From contig CALLQH010000375.1 in NCBI GenBank assembly GCA_938014945.1, positions 1 through 13,100 of the forward strand: a stretch of 13,100 nucleotides of DNA, given 5' to 3'. Origin of the DNA: an uncultured bacterium (GTDB lineage Bacteria > Pseudomonadota > Alphaproteobacteria > SP197). Made by a program: the position numbers and the translations under genes. The notes under the pieces were generated by a model. It was not told where the DNA came from. It ran no database searches and saw only the letters and a list, made by a program, of their open reading frames with translations. Positions 6,504 to 13,100 of the stretch are shown here, in pieces (positions within the stretch are counted from its first letter, which is position 1; each line of letters begins with the position of its first letter).

Positions 6504-7238
6504 ATGTCGCGATTTCAGATTCTGCCGGATGCGGTACCCGGCGAATCCACGGAACTGATGCCTTGCGCAGCCTGCGATGTGCGCGAGCTGTCGATCTGCT
6601 CGGCGCTGCGGGGCGCGGAAATCGACCGCATTGCCGCCCTGGTCTCGCGCAGCCCGGTCGCGGCCGGCCAGACCCTGTTCCAGGAGGGCGACGAGGCCAA
6701 CGCCGTCTACAACATCATCGGCGGCGCCGTGCGGCTGTTCAAGCTGCTGCCCGACGGGCGCCGCCAGATCACCGGTTTCCTCTTTTCTTCCGATTTCATC
6801 GGCCTGGCGCTGAAGGACCGTTACGCCTACAGCGCCGAGGCGATCACCAGCACGGTGGTCTGCCGATTCCCCCGCCTGAAGCTTGAATCCCTGTTCGAGG
6901 AGATGCCCCGTCTGGAGAACCGCCTGTTGCGCCAGGCCTCCAACGAGCTGATCGCCGCCCAGGACCAGATGCTGCTGCTGGGGCGCAAGACGGCCGTGGA
7001 ACGGCTGGCCTCGTTCCTGATGGCGCTCGCCCATCGCCAGAACCACGAGAAGAAGGGCGAGATCGTCGATTTGCCGATGACACGCACCGACATTGCCGAC
7101 TACCTGGGACTGACCATCGAGACCGTCAGTCGCGGCTTCACCCGCCTGCGCAATGACGGCCTGATCGAGACGCCGGACACCCACAGCGCCCTGCTGTGCG
7201 ATCCCGACGGCCTGCGGGAGCTTACCGAGGGCGCCTGA
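6504..7238 (+). CDS. fnr: FNR-type oxygen-sensing transcription regulator (FnrL/FixK-like, Crp/Fnr family)
   Basis: This 244-residue cytoplasmic regulator should switch genes between aerobic and low-oxygen states. Cysteines C21-x2-C24-x7-C32 plus C120 are placed to hold an oxygen-labile 4Fe-4S cluster. The x7 spacing is that of alphaproteobacterial FnrN/FnrL proteins rather than the x5 of E. coli FNR. A cyclic-nucleotide-like beta-roll (about 38-130) is followed by a long dimer helix (about 135-175) and a winged helix-turn-helix (about 190-225). The recognition helix carries E206, S209 and R210 in ETVSR, the residues that read TTGAT in FNR. The ATG at 6504 is preferred because GGAG (6492-6495) lies 8 bases before it. 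GTGs at 6465 and 6495 are possible but less likely. It converges on ccoS with overlapping ends and has an FNR box upstream, so it probably controls itself and the cbb3 locus. Confidence 0.92.
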   Translation: MSRFQILPDAVPGESTELMPCAACDVRELSICSALRGAEIDRIAALVSRSPVAAGQTLFQEGDEANAVYNIIGGAVRLFKLLPDGRRQITGFLFSSDFIGLALKDRYAYSAEAITSTVVCRFPRLKLESLFEEMPRLENRLLRQASNELIAAQDQMLLLGRKTAVERLASFLMALAHRQNHEKKGEIVDLPMTRTDIADYLGLTIETVSRGFTRLRNDGLIETPDTHSALLCDPDGLRELTEGA

Positions 7239-7410
7239 GCGCCTCGGCATCGGACTTGCCGTTTTCGTCGTCATCGTCGTCGTGAAGGATGCGCTCGGCC
7301 GCCCCGTCGAGATCCTCGAACTGACCGCTGCGCAGCGACCACAGGAAGGCCGCCAGCCCGATCAGCCCCAGCAGCAGGGCCGCGGGGATGAGCAGCAGCA
7401 GGCCGCTCAC
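7222..7410 (-). CDS. ccoS: Cbb3-type cytochrome oxidase assembly protein CcoS
   Basis: This 62-residue inner-membrane protein is needed in other bacteria for inserting heme and copper into the cbb3 oxidase. One transmembrane helix (about 4-24) is followed by the conserved WSLRSGQFEDLDGAAERIL segment (24-42), which identifies the family. The tail has five consecutive aspartates (44-48) and a basic end. The start is GTG at 7410, overlapping the ccoI stop as GTGA. It is the last gene of the operon, and its stop at 7222-7224 lies inside the coding end of the convergent regulator. Confidence 0.93.
   Translation of the reverse strand: MSGLLLLIPAALLLGLIGLAAFLWSLRSGQFEDLDGAAERILHDDDDDENGKSDAEALRRPR
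7225..7247. terminator. Stem-loop over the fnr/ccoS convergent overlap (possible bidirectional terminator)
   Basis: CCGAGGGCGC (7225-7234) pairs with GCGCCTCGG (7239-7247): nine GC-rich pairs with one bulged G and a CTGA loop. The regulator's TGA (7236-7238) is in the loop and the ccoS TAA (7222-7224) abuts the stem. No T-run follows directly on either strand; the TTTT rightward at about 7260 is too far. Role as a terminator or RNA end-protector is inferred. Confidence 0.4.
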
Positions 7411-9644
7411 GATGTCCTGCGCAGCAGCGCCAGACGCAGGGCGTTGCCGACCACCACCAGCGACGAACTCGACATGGCGATCGCGGCGATCAGCGGCGTC
7501 ACCAGCCCGGCCACGGCCAGCGGCACGGTGATCGCGTTGTAGGCCAGCGACAGGGCGAAGTTCTGGCGCACCAGGCGGCGCGCCTGGCGGGCGACCAGCA
7601 GGCTGTCGACCACGGGGGCGAGCAGGGCGCCCTGGAACACCGCGTCGGCGGCGTTCTGGCTGATGTCGGCAGCACTGGTGGGCGAGAGGGAGACATGGGC
7701 GCCGGCCAGCGCCGGGGCGTCGTTGAGACCGTCGCCGACCATCAGCACGCGATGTCCCTTGGCGGCGAGTTCGGCAAGGCGGGCGGCCTTGTCGGACGGG
7801 CTCTGGCCGGCGCGCCAGTTCTGGATGCCCAGCTCGCCGGCGACCGCACGTGCCGCCTCGACCCGGTCGCCCGAAAGCATCTCAACGGCCAGACCGCGGT
7901 GCAGCAGGGCGGCGACGATCGCTGCGGCATCCTCGCGCGGGCGGTCGCGGAACGTGAAGCGCAGCGCGCTGCCGTCGGCACGGCGCAGCCAGAGTTCCAT
8001 GGCATCGTCGCTGTCGAGCGTGGTGATGCCGCACCAGGTCCGGCTGCCCAGGCGAACCTCGCCCTCCGGCGAGGTCCAGGAAAGGCCCATGCCCGGCTGT
8101 TCGGTGACGCCGCTTGCGGGCGTGACATCGGGCAGCGCACGCGCCAGGGCACGGGCCAGGGGATGGCGGCTCGCCGCCGCGATGCCCGCTGCCAGCACAA
8201 GGTCGTCCGGCGCGATGGTTTCGGCGCCGGTCAGTTCGGGACGGCCGCGGGTGAGCGTGCCGGTCTTGTCGAAGACCACGGTGTCGACCTCGGCCAGACG
8301 CTCCAGCGCGGTCGCCGACTTCAGCAGCACACCGGCCTTCATCAGCCGGCCGCTGGCGACCACCTGCACGGCGGGCACGGCCAGCGCCAGGGCGCAGGGG
8401 CAGGTGACGATCAGGACGGCAATGGCCGCGAGCAGCGCGTCCTGCCAGGCCGCGCCGCCCAGCACGAGCCAGCCGAGGAACGTACCGGCGGCCAGGCCGT
8501 GGACCGCCGGGGCATAGATCGCGGCCAGCCGGTCGGCGAGCGCCACGTAGCGCGAGCGGCGCTGCTCGGCGGCCTCGACCAGGCGTACGATGTCGGCGAG
8601 CACCGTGTTGTCGCCGGTCGCCGTGGCGGTCAGCGTCAGCGGTCCGCCGCAGTTGAGTGCGCCGGCCAGCACGGCGGTGCCGGGCCCGGCCTCGACCGGC
8701 AGGGTCTCGCCGGTGAGCAGGCTGTTGTCGAGAGCGGAGCGACCTTCCGCGATGGTGCCGTCGGCGGGTACGCGCTGGCCCGCTGCAACGAACAGGCGCA
8801 TGCCGGGGCGCACGCGGCTCGCTGCCAGATTGTGGTGGCGCCCGTCCTCGCCGATCACCGTGGCCGGCTCGCGCGACAGGGCGAGCAGGCGCTCGGCGGC
8901 GCGCCGGACATGGCCTTTGGCGCGGTGATCCAGAAAACGGCCGACCAGCAGGAAAAAGAGCAGGGTGACCGCGGAGTCGAAATAGGCATGCGGTGCGCCG
9001 TTCACGGTCTGCACCAGGCTCATGCCGGCCGCCAGCAGGATGGCAAGCGAGATCGGCACGTCCATGTTGATGCTGCGCCCGGCCAGCGCGGCAACGGCCG
9101 AGCGGAAGAACGGCCGCCCGGCATAGGCGATGGCGGGCAGGGCAATCAGCGCGGAGATCCAGTGAAACAGGTCGCGCGTCACCGGGTCCATGTCCTGGAC
9201 GTCGCCCGACCAGACCGCGACCGAAAGCAGCATCACGTTGGCGGCGGCAAAGCCCGCCACGGCCATGGCGCGCAGCAGGTCGCGGCCGTGGCGCTCATGG
9301 CTGTCGATGGCGGCGTCCGGGTCGAAGGGCACCACGGTGAAGCCCAGGCGGGCGACCGTGGCCGCCAGGGCCCCGGCGCGTGCCGGCTCGCCGCGCCAGT
9401 GCACCACCAGGCGGCGGGTGGAGAGGTTCATGCGGGCATCGAGGACATCGTCCTCCGCGTTGAGCGCCTTTTCGATGCGCCGCACGCAGCCGCCGCAATG
9501 GGCGCCTTCCACCAGCAGATGGATCGAGGCGCTGCCGTCCGGCCCGGTGCCGACATAATCGGCAAACACCGCCTCGCCGGAATCACTGCTCTGCGCCGCG
9601 GCGTCGGCCAGCCCGCCGGGTGCCTGCAGCGCGGTATCGCTCAT
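7407..9644 (-). CDS. ccoI: P1B-type copper-transporting ATPase CcoI (FixI)
   Basis: This 745-residue inner-membrane pump uses ATP to export Cu(I) for assembly of the cbb3 oxidase copper centre. A cytoplasmic metal-binding HMA domain has CGGC with Cys at 50 and 53. Transmembrane helices lie at about 125-240, 375-425 and 690-735. The actuator motif LTGE is at 310-313, and the ion-binding CPC is at 415-417 in TCPCALALAVP. Phosphorylated Asp459 is in DKTGT (459-463), the P1B SRHPLA motif is at 492-497, and GDGLNDAP is at 637-644. AMSSSSLVVVGNALRL (723-738) is the typical last helix with Met and Ser. The length fits CcoI/FixI. The ATG at 9644 overlaps the ccoH stop as ATGA; reading further upstream only translates ccoH in another frame. 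Its own stop overlaps ccoS. Confidence 0.95.
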   Translation of the reverse strand: MSDTALQAPGGLADAAAQSSDSGEAVFADYVGTGPDGSASIHLLVEGAHCGGCVRRIEKALNAEDDVLDARMNLSTRRLVVHWRGEPARAGALAATVARLGFTVVPFDPDAAIDSHERHGRDLLRAMAVAGFAAANVMLLSVAVWSGDVQDMDPVTRDLFHWISALIALPAIAYAGRPFFRSAVAALAGRSINMDVPISLAILLAAGMSLVQTVNGAPHAYFDSAVTLLFFLLVGRFLDHRAKGHVRRAAERLLALSREPATVIGEDGRHHNLAASRVRPGMRLFVAAGQRVPADGTIAEGRSALDNSLLTGETLPVEAGPGTAVLAGALNCGGPLTLTATATGDNTVLADIVRLVEAAEQRRSRYVALADRLAAIYAPAVHGLAAGTFLGWLVLGGAAWQDALLAAIAVLIVTCPCALALAVPAVQVVASGRLMKAGVLLKSATALERLAEVDTVVFDKTGTLTRGRPELTGAETIAPDDLVLAAGIAAASRHPLARALARALPDVTPASGVTEQPGMGLSWTSPEGEVRLGSRTWCGITTLDSDDAMELWLRRADGSALRFTFRDRPREDAAAIVAALLHRGLAVEMLSGDRVEAARAVAGELGIQNWRAGQSPSDKAARLAELAAKGHRVLMVGDGLNDAPALAGAHVSLSPTSAADISQNAADAVFQGALLAPVVDSLLVARQARRLVRQNFALSLAYNAITVPLAVAGLVTPLIAAIAMSSSSLVVVGNALRLALLRRTS

Positions 9645-10138
9645 GGCGTCAGCACCACGCGCTTCTCGACGGCAAAGATGTCGTCGTCGCGGCTGGCATA
9701 GACGCGCACCTGCCACAGGCCGGTCGCCGGTGGCGTCACCTGCGCCTGCCACAGGCCGTTGCCGCGGGGTTCGAGCATGACCTCGAAGTCGTCGTCATCG
9801 TCGCTGGGCCGCACGAAGCGCGCGATCACCTGCGCGCCCGAGAGCGGCGCACCGTCGCGCGCGGCCAGGCTGACCTCGACCTCGAAGCGGCCGCCGCCCA
9901 GGGAGGCCGTCGCCAGTTCGGCGCTCCAGCCCGTCGCGGCCATGTCCTCTGCCATCTCCAGGGTCTGGTTGTAGGTCCGGCCGCGGTCGTAGTAGTCGGC
10001 GGTGGCGAGGCCGCCGAAGCTGCCGACGGCAATCCAGGCCATGGTGCCGTTGGCCACCAGCATCACGGCAAAACCCAGAACGAAGAGGCCGGGAATCCAG
10101 CGATCGTTGGTCATCAGCCAGGTGCGCGGGTTCATCAT
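9641..10138 (-). CDS. ccoH: FixH/CcoH family cbb3 oxidase assembly protein
   Basis: This 165-residue protein is anchored in the inner membrane by one helix (about 15-40), with a periplasmic domain behind it. CcoH associates with the oxidase and is needed for its assembly or stability. The family signature ADYYDRGRTYNQ is at 47-58, and a beta-rich domain with GLWQAQV and GLWQVRV repeats follows. There is an unusual run of five Asp (113-117) and another DDD at 151-153. The start is given as the ATG at 10138, which shares its A with the ccoG stop (TGATG). A second ATG directly after (10135) is equally possible. It sits between ccoG and ccoI, as in fixGHIS. Confidence 0.92.
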   Translation of the reverse strand: MMNPRTWLMTNDRWIPGLFVLGFAVMLVANGTMAWIAVGSFGGLATADYYDRGRTYNQTLEMAEDMAATGWSAELATASLGGGRFEVEVSLAARDGAPLSGAQVIARFVRPSDDDDDFEVMLEPRGNGLWQAQVTPPATGLWQVRVYASRDDDIFAVEKRVVLTP

Positions 10139-11586
10139 CAGGGTCCCCGGAAGACGGTTTCGTGGTGGGCGACGGCGCCGGTGTCGCGGTCGGTGAGGGT
10201 AAACTCGAAGGCGTGGCTTTCCTCGGCCTCGAGCTCGGGCGGCACGGTCAGGAAGACGTGATAGGTCGCGACCATGTTGGGCGCTGCCGTCAGCCGGGCG
10301 ATGTTGTCGGCCATGGAGTCCTCCTGGCCCACCACGCTCATGGTGGCATAACCCAGGCCGTCGAACGACAGCTTGTAGACCTTCTCGTCGCGCGTCTTGT
10401 TGAGCACGCGGATGGTGTAGCCGTTGCGGATGCTGCCGTCCGACAGGGTGACGAAGACCGGATTGCGGTCGTGCAGCACATTGACCTCCACCGTCGAGCG
10501 CGACAGCAGACCCCAGGCCATGAGGCCGCAGATGAGCGAGAAGATCACGGCATAGACGATGGTCCTCGGGCGGATGAAGTGGAAGTGCAACGGCTTGCCG
10601 GTCGCCTGCAGGTCCTGGTTCCTCTGGCTGTCGTAGCCGACCAGGCCGCGCGGCAGGTCGAGGTTGTCCATGATGTTGTTGCAGGCGTCGATGCACAGGC
10701 CGCAGCCGATGCATTCCAGCTGCATGCCGTCGCGGATGTCGATGCCCATGGGGCAGACGGCGACGCAGGCGCGGCAGTCGACGCAGTGGCCGCGGTTTTC
10801 CCAGCTTTCACCCTTCTTGTGCTTGCCGCGGGGCTCGCCGCGCCATTCGCGATAGGTCACGGCCAGCGTGTCCTCGTCGTACATGGCGCTCTGGAAGCGC
10901 GGCCAGGGGCACATGTAGATGCACACCTGCTCGCGCGCCCAGCCGGCCAGCAGATAGGTCGTCGCGGTGAACAGGAAAAGGAAACCGTAGACCTTGATGC
11001 CCGCCGTGCCGTTCAGGATCGCGGGCACCACGGTCGGGGCATCGTTGAAGTACATGATCCAGGCGCCGCCGGTGAGGATGGCGATCACCACCCAGGCGGC
11101 GTGCTTGGCGGTCTTGCGCCACAGCTTGTCGAAGCTGAAGCCGGCCTTGTCGAGGCGGATGCGCTGGTTGCGGTCGCCCTCGATCAGCCGCTCGACCCAC
11201 ATGAAGAGGTCGGTCCAGACCGTCTGTGGGCAGGTATGGCCGCACCAGATGCGCCCGAACAGACTGGTGACGAAGAACATGCCCAGCGCGCCGAGCAGCA
11301 GCAGGCCGACCAGGAAATAGACCTCCTGGGGCCAGATCTCCAGCCACAGGAAATAGGCCCGCCGGTGGGGCATGTCGATCAGGAAGGCCTGGTCGGGGGC
11401 ATTGGGCCCCCGGTCCCAGCGCAGCCACGGCGCGATGTAGTAGATGCCGAGCAGGACGATGAGCGTTGCCCATTTCAGCTTGCGAACCTGGCCCCATACC
11501 TTCTTGGGATAGACCTTTACCCTGCTTGCGTAGAGAGACTGCTCCTTGCGCGACTGGGCTTCCTGATCGGCATAAACGTCGGCCAT
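10138..11586 (-). CDS. ccoG: Cbb3 oxidase accessory protein CcoG (FixG/RdxA), polyferredoxin-type copper reductase
   Basis: This 482-residue inner-membrane iron-sulfur protein has been shown in Rhodobacter to reduce Cu(II) to Cu(I) for cbb3 assembly. Transmembrane helices are near 38-55, 88-108, 163-180, 198-214 and 343-361. Conserved pairs CGHTC (115-119) and CIYMC (222-226) flank the membrane core. Two 4Fe-4S ferredoxin motifs follow: C268, C271, C274 and C278, then C292, C295, C298 and C302. The C-terminal domain after about 365 is the periplasmic Ig-like FixG part. All key cysteines are present and the length is normal. It starts four bases after the ccoP stop and its stop overlaps ccoH. 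Confidence 0.95.
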   Translation of the reverse strand: MADVYADQEAQSRKEQSLYASRVKVYPKKVWGQVRKLKWATLIVLLGIYYIAPWLRWDRGPNAPDQAFLIDMPHRRAYFLWLEIWPQEVYFLVGLLLLGALGMFFVTSLFGRIWCGHTCPQTVWTDLFMWVERLIEGDRNQRIRLDKAGFSFDKLWRKTAKHAAWVVIAILTGGAWIMYFNDAPTVVPAILNGTAGIKVYGFLFLFTATTYLLAGWAREQVCIYMCPWPRFQSAMYDEDTLAVTYREWRGEPRGKHKKGESWENRGHCVDCRACVAVCPMGIDIRDGMQLECIGCGLCIDACNNIMDNLDLPRGLVGYDSQRNQDLQATGKPLHFHFIRPRTIVYAVIFSLICGLMAWGLLSRSTVEVNVLHDRNPVFVTLSDGSIRNGYTIRVLNKTRDEKVYKLSFDGLGYATMSVVGQEDSMADNIARLTAAPNMVATYHVFLTVPPELEAEESHAFEFTLTDRDTGAVAHHETVFRGP

Positions 11587-11590
11587 GAAC

Positions 11591-12448
11591 TTACTCTTTG
11601 TATCCCCCCAGGGTGGACACGTAGACCGTCAGCATCTTGATCGTGGTCTCGTCGAGACGGCCGCCCCAGGCCGGCATGACACCGTGTTTGGGATTGGTGA
11701 CCTGGGCCTCGATGTCGGCCAGCGTGCCGCCATAGAGCCAGATGGCATCGTCGAGCGCGGGCGCGCCGAGCTCCTGCATGCCCTCGCCGTTTTCGCCGTG
11801 GCAGGAGGTGCAGTTCTCGGCAAAGATCTCCTGGCCGCGCGCGGCAGCAGCGGGATCGTCGGGCCGGCCCGAAAGCGAGAGGACATAGTTGGCGACCTCG
11901 CCGATCTGGACGCCGTTCAGGATGCCGTCGCGTCCGAAGGCCAGCATCTCCGAAAAGCGCGCGTCGGGGTCGTCGTTGTTGCGCACGCCGTGGACGATTG
12001 TCGTCTGAATGTCGGCCAGCGTGCCGCCCCACAGCCAGACGTCGTCGGCCAGCGAGGGATATCCCGGCGCGCCGGCGCCGCCCGCGCCATGGCAGGGCGC
12101 GCAGTTCTCGGCAAAGCTGGCCGCACCGCCCGCGGTGGCGAAGGCGAAGAGTTCGCCGTCGGCGCGGATCGCTGCGGCATCGCTGTCCTGGATGCCGGCA
12201 AGGAAGCTCGCCTGGCCCTCGCGCGCCTCGGCGACCTTCTCGGAAAGCGCCTGGCGCGTGGTCGGCAGGATGCCCTCGACGCCCGGGATCGGCGGCACGA
12301 AGAAGGCATAGATCACGCCGAACACGATGGTGGCGTAGAGCACGTAGAGCCACCAGCGCGGCAGCGGGTTGTTGAGTTCGGTCAGGCCGTCCCACTCGTG
12401 TCCGGTGGTCGCCACGCCGGTCAGTTCATCTTTCTTCGGGGTCGTCAT
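11591..12448 (-). CDS. ccoP: Cbb3-type cytochrome c oxidase subunit III (diheme cytochrome CcoP)
   Basis: This 285-residue membrane-anchored diheme cytochrome c passes electrons from soluble cytochrome c towards the catalytic subunit. An N-terminal anchor (about 31-52) follows the typical HEWDGLTELNNPLPRWW segment. The first heme motif is CAPCH (116-120) with a likely axial Met169 (SEMLAFG). The second is CTSCH (213-217) with Met258 (GVMPAWGG). Each domain has a WLWGGTLADI- or WLYGGTLADI-like repeat, showing internal duplication. The ATG at 12448 has GAGGAG about nine bases upstream, inside the end of ccoQ. Three bases separate the two genes. Confidence 0.96.
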   Translation of the reverse strand: MTTPKKDELTGVATTGHEWDGLTELNNPLPRWWLYVLYATIVFGVIYAFFVPPIPGVEGILPTTRQALSEKVAEAREGQASFLAGIQDSDAAAIRADGELFAFATAGGAASFAENCAPCHGAGGAGAPGYPSLADDVWLWGGTLADIQTTIVHGVRNNDDPDARFSEMLAFGRDGILNGVQIGEVANYVLSLSGRPDDPAAAARGQEIFAENCTSCHGENGEGMQELGAPALDDAIWLYGGTLADIEAQVTNPKHGVMPAWGGRLDETTIKMLTVYVSTLGGYKE

Positions 12449-12451
12449 GAC

Positions 12452-12610
12452 TCAGCGCTCCTCGTCGTCGCGCAGGGGAAGATCGGCCATCTCGTTCATC
12501 TTCGTGCGGTTGCGGGGCAGATAGACCCAGACAATGATGCCGACGAACAGGAGGACCAGCCACACGACCCAGAGCTGGGCCGCGAACTGATAGATGTCGT
12601 GGAGGCTCAT
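12452..12610 (-). CDS. ccoQ: Cbb3-type oxidase small subunit CcoQ (subunit IV)
   Basis: This is a 52-residue protein beginning MSLHDIYQFAAQ, with one transmembrane helix (about 11-30) followed by LPRNRTKMNEMADLPL and an acidic end (RDDEER). Small single-helix CcoQ proteins stabilise the cbb3 complex or protect it from oxygen in species tested. Sequence conservation in the family is low, so position between ccoO and ccoP, size and topology carry the call. The ATG at 12610 overlaps the ccoO stop as ATGA, and the stop lies three bases before ccoP. Confidence 0.88.
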   Translation of the reverse strand: MSLHDIYQFAAQLWVVWLVLLFVGIIVWVYLPRNRTKMNEMADLPLRDDEER

Positions 12611-13100
12611 CGTGCCGCCTCCAGGTCCTCGACCGCCGTGTTGGTGAAGTCGACCATGCGGCCCAGCACCTGCAGATAGGCCACCAGGGCGTCCATCTCG
12701 GTCAGGTCGCGGGGATTGCCATCGAGCTGGGTCACCACGGCGCCGGGGTAGCGGGCGAGCAGGCCCTCGTGGTCGGCGTTCGGGTCGCCCTGGGCCAGCA
12801 GATCGGCCATGGCATTGGCCACCATCTCGTCGGTGTAGGGCACGCCCACCGCAACGTTGGTCTCGATGCGGGCAACGATGTCGTCGGTCTGCAGCGGCCG
12901 TTCGGCGAGGAAGGCGTAGGGCGGCATGATGGATTCAGGAACCACGGCGCGCGGGTCGATCAGGTGCGCGACGTGCCAGTCGTCGGAATACTTGCCGCCG
13001 ACGCGGGCGAGATCGGGACCCGTGCGCTTGGAGCCCCACTGGAAGGGGTGGTCGTACATGCTCTCGGCCGCCAGGCTGTAGTGGCCGTAACGCTCGACCT
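12607..13100 (-). CDS. ccoO: Cbb3-type cytochrome c oxidase subunit II (CcoO), C-terminal part
   Basis: CcoO is the membrane-anchored monoheme cytochrome c of the cbb3 oxidase. The visible 164 residues begin with VERYGHYSLAAESMYDHPFQ and continue through WGSKRTGPDLARVGGKYSD, a stretch strongly typical of the family. The axial-ligand methionine is in ESIMPPY. The frame stays open to the window edge, so the membrane anchor and CxxCH heme motif lie outside. A start at 13059 (MYDHP) would be false, because conserved sequence continues upstream. The stop overlaps ccoQ. Confidence 0.95.
   Translation of the reverse strand, partial: VERYGHYSLAAESMYDHPFQWGSKRTGPDLARVGGKYSDDWHVAHLIDPRAVVPESIMPPYAFLAERPLQTDDIVARIETNVAVGVPYTDEMVANAMADLLAQGDPNADHEGLLARYPGAVVTQLDGNPRDLTEMDALVAYLQVLGRMVDFTNTAVEDLEAAR

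Noticed and set aside
7695..9701. Very long open frame (668 codons) on the + strand opposite ccoI
   Set aside because: The minus strand encodes CcoI with every P-type ATPase motif intact. The + strand translation is low-complexity, rich in Gly, Ala, Arg, His and Gln, as expected opposite GC-rich coding sequence.
9645..9752. Upstream extension of ccoI by 36 codons
   Set aside because: This stretch is the end of ccoH read in another frame. The ATG at 9644 overlapping the ccoH stop gives the usual CcoI N-terminus.
10162..11640. Open frame of 492 codons on the + strand opposite ccoG
   Set aside because: CcoG on the other strand is complete with eight ferredoxin cysteines. The antisense product is compositionally biased and unrecognisable.

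Overview
The window is about two-thirds G+C and densely coded, with short gaps and many start/stop overlaps. No mobile element, CRISPR array, tRNA or rRNA was recognised. It most likely comes from an alphaproteobacterium. The clues are an FNR-type regulator with a C-x2-C-x7-C cluster, a TTGAT-N4-GTCAA (FixK/FnrL-like) box, and a ccoNOQP-ccoGHIS cluster ordered as in that class. The genus cannot be read from the sequence.

Left part (1-4608, + strand). The window opens inside the C-terminal half of a MaeA-type NAD malic enzyme. Its homology fails in the first ~75 bases, which suggests a broken gene or a sequence edge. One base after its stop comes a cysteine-cluster (YkgJ-family) protein. After a 71-base gap follow a 12-TM major facilitator permease and, overlapping it by ATGA, an exported S33-type alpha/beta hydrolase.

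Middle (4613-6503, - strand, then a divergent intergenic region). Convergent with the hydrolase is a creatinase-fold (M24) protein that lacks most canonical metal ligands and resembles ectoine-hydrolase-like members. It has a good sigma70-type promoter of its own. Upstream of it lies a small protein with a probable degenerate GNAT fold. That gene is divergent from the FNR-type regulator, and a near-consensus FNR/FixK box sits between the two.

Right part (7222-13100, - strand). This is the cbb3 cytochrome oxidase operon, transcribed leftward: ccoO (5' end outside), ccoQ, ccoP, ccoG, ccoH, ccoI, ccoS. CcoO/Q/P are structural subunits of the high-affinity oxidase. CcoG, CcoH, CcoI and CcoS supply copper reduction, copper transport and assembly. 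Five of the six junctions are start/stop overlaps or gaps of 4-5 bases. The FNR-type regulator converges on ccoS with a 17-base overlap, as expected for an oxygen-controlled respiratory locus, although the operon promoter (upstream of ccoN) is not in view.

Most of the window is well-known biology. The less ordinary items are the unassigned GNAT-like gene beside the FNR box, the composite palindrome at that box, the ligand-poor M24 protein, the MFS/S33 coupled pair, and stem-loops over both convergent gene ends.
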